In this document: positions 6,298 through 12,848 of the stretch, one piece after another
Position numbering within the stretch: position 1 is the stretch's first letter
Layout: every line of letters begins with the position of its first letter
NCBI GenBank assembly: GCA_002431805.1
Contig: DJEE01000071.1
Location: 1-12,848, forward strand
Length of the DNA: 12,848 nt
Direction of reading: 5' to 3'
Source of the DNA: Eggerthellaceae bacterium UBA5906
Lineage (GTDB): Bacteria > Actinomycetota > Coriobacteriia > Coriobacteriales > Eggerthellaceae
Program-made: the position numbers and the translations under genes
Notes under the pieces: generated by a model
Database searches by the model: none
What the model saw: only the letters and a program-made list of their open reading frames with translations
Told to the model about the DNA's origin: nothing

Positions 6298-6822
6298 ATG
6301 GCCGAAAAGAACAACTTTGTGCTGGTAGTGGGCGCCGTTGTGGCGTTCGTGCTGCAAATTGCGTTGGCGCCGGCCATTGCGCTGTTCTCTGCGCAACCGA
6401 ACTTTTTGCTGGCGTACGCGCTGGTGGTTGCCATTGTCATTCCGAACGAGGCCGGCCCGGTGCTGCCGTTTGTGCTTGGCTTGCTGTACGACCTTACGGG
6501 CACGGGCCCAGTAGGCGGCATGGCGCTATTGCTGGTAGTGGTGTGCTTTTTGGCCTCGCGCATATTCTCGCTTATGGATAACGACACGCTGTTCATGCCG
6601 CTGGCAATTTTCGTGGCATGTGCGCTGGTCATCGAGCTGTTCTACGGCATGCTGCTTATGGCGTGCGGCCTGGCGGCCAACCCTGTTGAGGCGCTTCTGA
6701 CGCGCGCGTTGCCCTGCGCCCTGTATGACTGCGCCGTGGGGCTGGTTTTGTACTTCGTTATGGTGCGCCTGATGGCCGGCGGTACCCAAGACCGCGGGTT
6801 GCGCACGCCGAAGCTTCGATAG
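6298..6822 (+). CDS. mreD: Rod-shape determining membrane protein MreD
   Basis: This integral membrane partner of MreC belongs to the elongation complex. The 174 residues contain five to six hydrophobic segments (about 7-29, 35-49, 53-67, 72-92, 99-123, 138-158). The GLLYDLTGTGPVGGMAL stretch (61-77) matches the conserved glycine/aspartate core of MreD. The Shine-Dalgarno AAGGGGGG (6281-6288) lies in the last codons of mreC, 9 bases from the ATG, so translation is probably coupled. Identification rests on this core and on the position between mreC and the PBP2 gene, because MreD is poorly conserved. Confidence 0.92.
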   Translation: MAEKNNFVLVVGAVVAFVLQIALAPAIALFSAQPNFLLAYALVVAIVIPNEAGPVLPFVLGLLYDLTGTGPVGGMALLLVVVCFLASRIFSLMDNDTLFMPLAIFVACALVIELFYGMLLMACGLAANPVEALLTRALPCALYDCAVGLVLYFVMVRLMAGGTQDRGLRTPKLR

Positions 6823-6831
6823 GGGGCCGGC

Positions 6832-9009
6832 ATGCTCGGAGCAATTCTTGCCGGCGCCTTTGCGCTTGTATTGGTTGCCGCTATTTTGGTGGTGCTGTAC
6901 GTGGTGCTGCGCGGCCGCAAAACCGAGAACGTCAGCGTGAAGCGCGATGTGCGCTCCATCCAGTCGGTGGGCGTGAAAAGTTCGCTGCCCGATTCGCATC
7001 GCATTCCCGCAGGCGGGGTGGCACGCGGTGCGTCGCCCTCGCAGCCGGTGGCCAACCCCAGCGACGCGTTGAAGTCGCGTTTTACCGCAATCGGCGTGGT
7101 GGCGGGCCTGATTTTCGGCACCTTGGCCACGAAGCTGTGGAGCATGCAGGTGCTTTCGGGCGAGTCGTTTAAGAAAGAGTCTGAGGACAACCAATACACT
7201 ACGGTGTACACGCCGGCGCCGCGCGGCTACATTTTGGACGCCGACGGCAACGCCATTGTGAAAAACCGCACGTCGCTTACGGTGTTGGCCGACCCCGACG
7301 TGGCCGACGACCACGACGTGGTGGCGCGCCTGTCAACCGTGCTCGGCGTGCCCGACGGCATTGTGCGCAAGCGCATCAAAGACTCCACGTCCGGCGCGCA
7401 AAGCCAGCGCGTGGTGGCAAGCGATGCCAGCATGCGCAACGTGGCGTTCATTGCCGAACACGCCGACGCGTTCCCGGGCATTACCGTGCAAACGCGCACG
7501 GTGCGCGATTACCCGTACGGCTCGCTGGCGGCGCATGCGGTCGGCTACATCGGCAGCGTGTCCTCCGAGGACGTGGCCAACGCAAAAGAGGGCCGCGATC
7601 TGGAGCTGGGCGACACGGTGGGCCGCAGCGGCATCGAGCAGAAATACGACGACCTGCTAGCCGGTGACCATGGCGAGCGCAAGGTTATGGCCGACGCACA
7701 GGGCAACGTGGTAGAAGTGGTCAGCGAAACCCAGCCAGTGAAGGGCTCGGACGTGTACCTTACCCTTAAATCTGCCGTGCAGTACACGGCCGACAAAGCG
7801 CTGGCCGACCTTATTGCCCCTAATGGCGGGGCTATTGGTTCGGGCAAGGGCGTTGCGGGAGCGGTGGTGGTCATGGACGTCACCGATGGCAGCATTGTGG
7901 CGCTTTCCAGCTATCCCACGTATTCGCCTGAGCTGTTCGTAAACGGCTTGGACAACGACACGTATAACCTGTACTTCGACGAGGAAACGTCCGAAGCGGC
8001 GCAAAAGCCTATGTTCAACCGCGTGATTCAGGGCCAGTACCCGGCGGCTTCCACGTATAAAACGTTCACAGGTTTAGCGGCGCTGGAAAACGGCATGGCC
8101 ACAACCGATGAAACATGGAACTGCACGGGCGAGTGGGACGGCTTTGGCTCCGGCGACGTGCAGAAGTGCTGGAAAGAGGGCGGCCACGGCACACTTGATT
8201 TCCGCGGCGCCATTGTCAACTCGTGCGACACCGTGTTCTACGACATTGGTTACAAGTTTTGGGACGCCGCTGCCAATAAGGGCAAGTCGGCAACCTTGCT
8301 GCAGGATTTCCTGAAGAAGTACCGCCTGGACCAAACCACGGGCATCGACCTCGGCGGCGAGCAATCGGGCCGCATCCCCACGCCGGAGTGGAAGGCGGAG
8401 TGGTTCCGCAACACGCCTGAAGAGGCGCAGTGGAAAGGCGGCGATTACACGAACATGTGCATTGGCCAGGGCTATGTGCTGGTCACGCCTATGGAAATTG
8501 CCGTGGCGTACGGTGCCATCGCATCGGGCAACATCGTGAAGCCGCATCTGCTTAAAGAGGTACGCAACGCCGCCGGCGACGTTGCACTGTCGTATCAATC
8601 CGAAGTGGTGGACACGCCCGACGTGTCCATGGCCGATTTAGCATCGGTGCGCAACGCGCTGCGCGGTGTGGCCACCGACAACTCCGATTTGGCGAAGCTG
8701 TTCAACGAAGCGGGTATCGATCCGGAAACGGCGGCGTGCAAAACCGGTACGGCCGAGTACACTGACATGGAAGATACGGCGTGGTTTGCCTGCTATGCGC
8801 CCTACGACGACCCGAAATACGTGGTCGCGTGCGTTGTCGAGCACGGCGGCGGCGGTTCGTCGGTGGCCGCGCCGGTGGGCGTCAAGGTTATGGCCTCGGC
8901 GCTGGCTGCCCGTGATTCCGCGGAAGCCGACATTTCTGCCATTGCCACGTCGTCGGGGGAGACGCAAGAGGGCGCTGGCACCAGCTCATCAAGCGGACGT
9001 TCGGACTAA
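6832..9009 (+). CDS. mrdA: Penicillin-binding protein 2, elongasome peptidoglycan transpeptidase
   Basis: This class B PBP cross-links peptide stems of new peptidoglycan during lateral wall growth, working with RodA. In the 725 residues the N-terminal dimerisation domain runs about 120-300 with APRGYILDADGNAIV (129-143). The transpeptidase domain has SxxK S407-T-Y-K410, the SxD form S464-C-D466 usual in PBP2, and K637-T-G639. Unusually there are two hydrophobic helices, about 4-26 and 84-104, joined by a basic 57-residue loop that should be cytoplasmic. The first helix is supported by AGGGGG (6821-6826) 5 bases before the ATG and by the 9-base gap to mreD. No in-frame start with a good ribosome site lies between the helices. 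C431 and C446 may form a disulfide. The last 30 residues are Ser/Thr-rich and look disordered. Confidence 0.95.
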   Translation: MLGAILAGAFALVLVAAILVVLYVVLRGRKTENVSVKRDVRSIQSVGVKSSLPDSHRIPAGGVARGASPSQPVANPSDALKSRFTAIGVVAGLIFGTLATKLWSMQVLSGESFKKESEDNQYTTVYTPAPRGYILDADGNAIVKNRTSLTVLADPDVADDHDVVARLSTVLGVPDGIVRKRIKDSTSGAQSQRVVASDASMRNVAFIAEHADAFPGITVQTRTVRDYPYGSLAAHAVGYIGSVSSEDVANAKEGRDLELGDTVGRSGIEQKYDDLLAGDHGERKVMADAQGNVVEVVSETQPVKGSDVYLTLKSAVQYTADKALADLIAPNGGAIGSGKGVAGAVVVMDVTDGSIVALSSYPTYSPELFVNGLDNDTYNLYFDEETSEAAQKPMFNRVIQGQYPAASTYKTFTGLAALENGMATTDETWNCTGEWDGFGSGDVQKCWKEGGHGTLDFRGAIVNSCDTVFYDIGYKFWDAAANKGKSATLLQDFLKKYRLDQTTGIDLGGEQSGRIPTPEWKAEWFRNTPEEAQWKGGDYTNMCIGQGYVLVTPMEIAVAYGAIASGNIVKPHLLKEVRNAAGDVALSYQSEVVDTPDVSMADLASVRNALRGVATDNSDLAKLFNEAGIDPETAACKTGTAEYTDMEDTAWFACYAPYDDPKYVVACVVEHGGGGSSVAAPVGVKVMASALAARDSAEADISAIATSSGETQEGAGTSSSSGRSD

Positions 9010-9013
9010 AGAA

Positions 9014-9019
9014 AGGAGG
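9014..9019 (+). promoter_or_regulatory. Ribosome binding site that decides the rodA start
   Basis: AGGAGG lies within AAAGGAGGG (9012-9020). The ATG at 9021 is only one base away, too close for initiation. The in-frame ATG at 9027 is 7 bases away and is therefore the likely start. Confidence 0.75.
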
Positions 9020-9026
9020 GATGTGC

Positions 9027-10229
9027 ATGCCGCAACTGCCTCAGATCAACACACTGCGCCACGCTGATGCGGCCAGGTCGCACTCGGCGAGCACCTCTCG
9101 CCGTTTCCCGTGGCTGAATGTGCCGTTTTTGCTGGTAGTCACGCTGCTGGTGGGCTACGGTCTGGTAATCGTGTACTCGGCCGTGCGCGTTGACGCCGAC
9201 TACCAATACAGCCGTCAGCTTGGCGGCGTGGCCGTGGGCATCATCTGCATGATTTTGATGTGGCGCTTCGACTACCGGCGCCTGTCGGAATATACCACGC
9301 TGTTTTTAATCGTGAACGTGGTGCTTATCATGTCGCCGCACATCCCGGGCCTGGGCACCGACGCCGGCATGGGCGCGAAAAGCTGGATTAAGCTGGGCAT
9401 GCAAATCCAGCCGGGCGAGTTCGCGAAAATCACCGTCATCCTAATGGACGCGGCGGTGATGGCGCGCTACGGCGGCAAGCTTGACGATGCGCGCGAGTAC
9501 TTAAAAGCGCTCGGCATCATGCTGGTGCCGTTTTTGTGCATCATGACGCAGCCCGACTTGGGCACGGGCTTGGTATACCTGTGCATTGCCGCGTTCGCCC
9601 TGGTCATTGGCGGTGCGCGTCCGAAGTATCTGCTCGTAACGCTGGCTGTGGGCATTGCCGCCATTGCGGCGGTGTTCGCCGTTGACGAGGTGCTCAAGTC
9701 GTCAACGGGTGAGTACAAGCTGCTCAAGCAATACCAGCGCAACCGCTTGCTGGTGTTCATGGACCAGTCGGGCACAGCAACAACCGACGAGGGCTACAAC
9801 TTGCAACAGGCAAAAGTGGCCATCGGTTCGGGCGGCTTGTTCGGCAAAGGCCTGTTCCAGGGCACGCAGCACTCGCTGGGCCTGCTTCCCGAGGCGCCAA
9901 CCGACTTCATCTTCTGCGTGCTTGCCGAGGAACTGGGGTTTGTGGGTGCGCTTGTGCTGCTTGGGCTGTACGCGGCGCTTGTTTTGATAAGCTTCCGTAT
10001 AGCGCGCGCATCGGGCGACCTGTTCGGCATGGTCATTGTCATGTGCGTGGTGGGCATGTGGCTGTTCCAAATTTTGGAGAACATCGGCATGGATTGCGGG
10101 CTTATGCCTATTACGGGCATTCCGCTGCCGTTTATGAGCTACGGCTCGTCGTTTATGGTGGTGAACTTCTTCATGCTGGGCATGATCGGCTCGGTGTGGT
10201 CGCATAACGCCACGTTAAAGCAGCACTAG
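9027..10229 (+). CDS. rodA: SEDS peptidoglycan glycosyltransferase RodA
   Basis: RodA polymerises lipid II into glycan strands in the elongation complex with PBP2. The 400-residue polytopic protein has about ten hydrophobic segments after a basic 30-residue cytoplasmic start. Family marks are SWIKLGMQIQPGEFAKI (119-135), TQPDLGTGL (174-182), the loop GYNLQQAKVAIGSGGLFGKG (256-275), PTDFIF with D293 (equivalent to the Asp essential in E. coli RodA), and the C-terminal ITGIPLPFMSYGSSF (362-376). FtsW and SpoVE are the other SEDS members, but the position right after mrdA in an mre operon supports RodA. The next gene starts 12 bases downstream. Confidence 0.95.
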   Translation: MPQLPQINTLRHADAARSHSASTSRRFPWLNVPFLLVVTLLVGYGLVIVYSAVRVDADYQYSRQLGGVAVGIICMILMWRFDYRRLSEYTTLFLIVNVVLIMSPHIPGLGTDAGMGAKSWIKLGMQIQPGEFAKITVILMDAAVMARYGGKLDDAREYLKALGIMLVPFLCIMTQPDLGTGLVYLCIAAFALVIGGARPKYLLVTLAVGIAAIAAVFAVDEVLKSSTGEYKLLKQYQRNRLLVFMDQSGTATTDEGYNLQQAKVAIGSGGLFGKGLFQGTQHSLGLLPEAPTDFIFCVLAEELGFVGALVLLGLYAALVLISFRIARASGDLFGMVIVMCVVGMWLFQILENIGMDCGLMPITGIPLPFMSYGSSFMVVNFFMLGMIGSVWSHNATLKQH

Positions 10230-10241
10230 GAAAGGAACGCC

Positions 10242-11363
10242 ATGCAGCTTCCTGTTGATATTGGAGCGGTGCTTGAAGAGGCCGTGAACGTTGAGGCGGC
10301 GCGCGCGGTGCCTATTTCGGTAAGTGTGTACGTTGACGAAACGGCGCCGGGCGACGTTGCCGCGCATGTGCGTCAGGCGTTTGCCAGCGCATCGGAAACG
10401 GCGCGCGTTTCCCTGATTTACCTGGACGGACGCGATTTTGCGCCCTACGCGGGCGATGACATGGCCTGCATAGTTGCCGGGCTTGACGAACGCGTGGGCG
10501 CCTGCGCGGCGGCGTGCCGCGCGGCGGGCGTGCCCACCATGGTGGCTACTACGCTGCCGCAGCTGGTTGCGGCCATCGCAAAGGCGTCGGGAAACCCCGT
10601 GCCCGAGGCCGACATCGTGGCGCCGAAGCTTACGGCGAAGGTGTACGAGCACGTGGCGTGCGCTGCGGGCGCAGGGCCGGCCATCTCTCCGTCGTGGGGC
10701 GCGCCGAAGCCGCCGCAAGACGGTGACGTGGGCATATACGAGCCCATCGAGCTAACCGAAGAGGCGGCCGCGTCGCTTGATGATCGCATGGGCGCGTGGG
10801 TTGCGGCGGCGTGCCGCGGCAAGCGCTTGGCGTTTGCGTGGGCGTTCCCGTTTGTGCGACGCCCCTTGGCGCTGGAAACCGTTAACGCAACGGCTTTGCA
10901 AAATGCTGGCGTTGGCCTGGTGTTTTTGATTCCGGGCGCCGACTTGCCCGTTATGACGCTCAACCAGGCGAAAATGCTGCTGCAAATTTCGGCCGCATAC
11001 GGCCAATCGCTTGACGCGGGGCGCGTGCGCGAGCTGGCGGCACTGGTGGGCGGCGCGTTTGCCTGCCGCGCGGTGGCGCGTCAGCTTACGGCTGCGGTGC
11101 CGGTGCTTGGCTGGGCAGTGAAGGCTGCGGTGGGCTATTCGGGCACGCAAGCCATGGGCCGTGCGGCCATCGAATACTATGCGGGTGGCCCAACGGTGGC
11201 GAAGTTCGCCGAAACGGTAGCCGCTGCACGCGACAAGGTGGTGGCCGCCGCAGCGAAGCAGGCCGCAGGGGCCGCCGCCGACAACGGCGCGGCTGCCGTG
11301 GAAACGGCTCGCCAAAAAGCAACGGACGCCGTAGCCAGCCTGCGCGCGAAGCTGAAACGATAA
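10242..11363 (+). CDS. DUF697 (YcjF-like) domain protein of unknown function
   Basis: The 373-residue protein has a C-terminal DUF697-type region at about 195-315: LAFAWAFPFVRRP, then IPGADLPVMTLNQAKMLLQI (230-249), AAYGQSLD, RAVARQLTAAVPVLGWAVKA and GTQAMGRAAIEYY. In other proteins this domain often follows a small GTPase domain and forms a hydrophobic helical bundle near membranes. Here residues 20-110 alternate beta-like and helical stretches (VSLIYLDG, CIVAGLDERVG, VPTMVATT), which could be a degenerate Rossmann or GTPase fold, but no P-loop GxxxxGK[ST] is present. Residues 318-373 form an Ala-rich, charged helix that ends with basic residues. A good ribosome site (AAAGGA, 5 bases before ATG) and tight spacing put it in the mre operon, suggesting a cell-envelope role; this is inference from context. 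Confidence 0.85.
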   Translation: MQLPVDIGAVLEEAVNVEAARAVPISVSVYVDETAPGDVAAHVRQAFASASETARVSLIYLDGRDFAPYAGDDMACIVAGLDERVGACAAACRAAGVPTMVATTLPQLVAAIAKASGNPVPEADIVAPKLTAKVYEHVACAAGAGPAISPSWGAPKPPQDGDVGIYEPIELTEEAAASLDDRMGAWVAAACRGKRLAFAWAFPFVRRPLALETVNATALQNAGVGLVFLIPGADLPVMTLNQAKMLLQISAAYGQSLDAGRVRELAALVGGAFACRAVARQLTAAVPVLGWAVKAAVGYSGTQAMGRAAIEYYAGGPTVAKFAETVAAARDKVVAAAAKQAAGAAADNGAAAVETARQKATDAVASLRAKLKR

Positions 11364-11379
11364 TTCTAGGGGGATACCA

Positions 11380-12848
11380 GTGACAGATTTATGGCCGCGG
11401 CTTGAGCCGCTGCTTGCCGAAGCCGAGCGCCCGGCACGCTATTTGAACCACGAGTTCGGTTGCGTGTACAAGCCCGAGGCTGACTTCCGTTTTTGCATGA
11501 TGTACCCCGACACGTACGAGTTGGGCCAGGCCAACCAGGCGCTGCGCATTCTGGTGAACGTGGTGAACGCCGTGGACGGTATGGTTGCCGAGCGCGCGTT
11601 TTTGCCCGCGGCGGAGTTTTGCGACACCATGCGCGCGGAAGGCTTGCCGCTGTTTTCCATCGAAAGCTGCGCACCTGTGGCCGAGTTCGACGCTCTTGGC
11701 ATCACGCTTTCGCACGAGTTGGTGGCAACCAACGTACTTGAGGCGCTTGACTTGGCCGGCATCCCGCTGCATGCGGCCGAACGCGGTGAGGACGACACGT
11801 TCGTGATCGCGGGCGGACCGTGCACGTACAACCCCGAGCCCTACGCGCCGTTCTTCGATTTCTTCATCATCGGCGAGGGCGAGGAAACGCTGCCGGAGTG
11901 CCTGCAAATCATCCGTCGCATGCGTGCGGAAGGCGCAAGCCGTGCCGACATCTTGCGCACCATCGCGCGCACGCCGGGCTACTACGTGCCCAGTCTGTAC
12001 CGCTGGCGCGAAGAAGCGCAAGCGCAGGCGCAGGGCAGCTGGATTGAGCCTATTGAGGAAGGCCTGCCCACGCACATCCAAAAGCGCGTGTTCGAAGGCT
12101 TTGCGCAAAGCCCCGGTTGGGAGCCGTGCATCGTGCCGTTTACCGAGGTGGTGCAAGATCGCCTGAACGTGGAGGTGCTGCGCGGGTGCGCGCGCGGGTG
12201 CCGTTTTTGCCAGGCGGGCATGATGTACCGTCCCGTGCGCGAGCGCTCGGCGGACAACGTCGTGAACTCGGTGATATGCGGCCTGGCGCAAACGGGCTAC
12301 GACGAGGTGAGCTTGACGTCGCTTTCCTCAACGGACCACTCGCAGATTGCGGAGATTCTTACGCGCCTGAACAAGGAGTTCGAGGGCAAAGGCGTGCGCA
12401 TTTCCGTGCCTTCGCAGCGCTTGGACAGCTTCGGCGTGGACATGGCGGGGCTGGTGGCCGGCCAGAAAAAGGGCGGCCTGACGTTTGCCCCCGAGGCCGG
12501 CACGCAGCGTTTGCGCGACGTTATCAACAAGCAAGTGACCGAAGACGACCTGTTCGGTGCGGTGGACGCGGCGTTTGCCGCGGGGTGGCGCCGCTGCAAG
12601 CTGTACTTCATGATCGGCCTGCCCACCGAAACCGATGAGGACATTAAAGGCATTGCCAGCCTGGTGCAACGCGCCTACGACCGCGCGAAGAAAGCAACGC
12701 CCGTTGAGCAGCGCGGCAATATCCGCATGTCGGTGTCGTGCGCGCTGTTCGTGCCGAAGGCGCAAACGCCGTTTCAGTGGGACGGGCAAATTCCGCCGGA
12801 AGAGGCGCTGCGCCGCGTGGGGCTGCTGCGCCGCAGCGTGAAATATCG
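11380..12848 (+). CDS. B12-binding-type radical SAM protein (TIGR03960-like), N-terminal part
   Basis: The gene is cut by the right edge; 489 codons are visible. The start is GTG at 11380, with AGGGGG (11368-11373) 6 bases before it; the nearby ATG at 11391 is out of frame. Residues about 20-200 resemble a B12-binding-type Rossmann domain (DTYELGQANQALRIL, GITLSHELVATNVLEAL, FVIAGGPCTYNPEPY, FFIIGEGEETLPE), without the DxHxxG motif of base-off cobalamin binders. The radical SAM part carries C270-x3-C274-x2-C277 (RGCARGCRFCQAG) for a 4Fe-4S cluster, then SLTSLSSTDHSQI and TFAPEAGTQRLRDVINK (368-384). This pattern fits the TIGR03960 family, whose reaction is not established. In related genomes such genes are often followed by a DUF2344 partner, an RNase E/G gene and rplU-rpmA; I expect that to the right but cannot see it. 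Confidence 0.9.
   Translation, partial: MTDLWPRLEPLLAEAERPARYLNHEFGCVYKPEADFRFCMMYPDTYELGQANQALRILVNVVNAVDGMVAERAFLPAAEFCDTMRAEGLPLFSIESCAPVAEFDALGITLSHELVATNVLEALDLAGIPLHAAERGEDDTFVIAGGPCTYNPEPYAPFFDFFIIGEGEETLPECLQIIRRMRAEGASRADILRTIARTPGYYVPSLYRWREEAQAQAQGSWIEPIEEGLPTHIQKRVFEGFAQSPGWEPCIVPFTEVVQDRLNVEVLRGCARGCRFCQAGMMYRPVRERSADNVVNSVICGLAQTGYDEVSLTSLSSTDHSQIAEILTRLNKEFEGKGVRISVPSQRLDSFGVDMAGLVAGQKKGGLTFAPEAGTQRLRDVINKQVTEDDLFGAVDAAFAAGWRRCKLYFMIGLPTETDEDIKGIASLVQRAYDRAKKATPVEQRGNIRMSVSCALFVPKAQTPFQWDGQIPPEEALRRVGLLRRSVKY

Overview
The window looks like a chromosomal segment of a high-GC, Gram-positive-type bacterium. The best guess is the Actinomycetota class Coriobacteriia, probably Eggerthellaceae. 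This rests on GC-rich third codon positions, strong AGGAGG-like ribosome binding sites, GTG and TTG starts, a long-form SerA, a DUF697 protein and a TIGR03960-type radical SAM gene next to a complete mreBCD-mrdA-rodA cluster. The lineage is inferred from protein character and gene order; no database search was possible.

Left part (1-2172): a DHA2-type MFS drug/metabolite exporter lies on the minus strand with a TTG start. Past its stop lie two terminator-like structures: a hairpin flanked by A/T tracts on both strands, and a perfect 42-bp palindrome. Upstream of it is a 540-base stretch with two related GC-rich hairpins, one possible small minus-strand ORF and a candidate serA promoter.

Middle (2173-4116): serA encodes a 520-residue D-3-phosphoglycerate dehydrogenase with catalytic, intervening and ACT domains. 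The 381 bases between serA and mreB hold an elaborate inverted-repeat element: a 14-bp closing stem around a C(UUCG)G hairpin, a 12-bp perfect hairpin and a GC hairpin. A further long hairpin, a TATAAT box and a structured mreB leader follow. This is the stretch least explained by coding content.

Right part (4117-12848): a tightly packed plus-strand operon (gaps of 3 to 17 bases) encodes the rod-shape elongation machinery. It comprises MreB (actin-like filament), MreC and MreD (membrane scaffold), PBP2/MrdA (transpeptidase) and RodA (SEDS glycosyltransferase). These are followed by a DUF697-family protein of unknown role and the start of a B12-binding-type radical SAM protein that runs off the right edge. 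Odd points are a long Ser/Asn/Gly tail on MreC, a second predicted membrane segment at the N-terminus of PBP2, and the DUF697 gene as a possible accessory of the elongasome.

No RNA genes of known class, insertion sequences, prophage genes or CRISPR arrays were seen. Nothing here is convincingly a new multi-gene system; the best leads are the serA-mreB structured element and the DUF697 gene.
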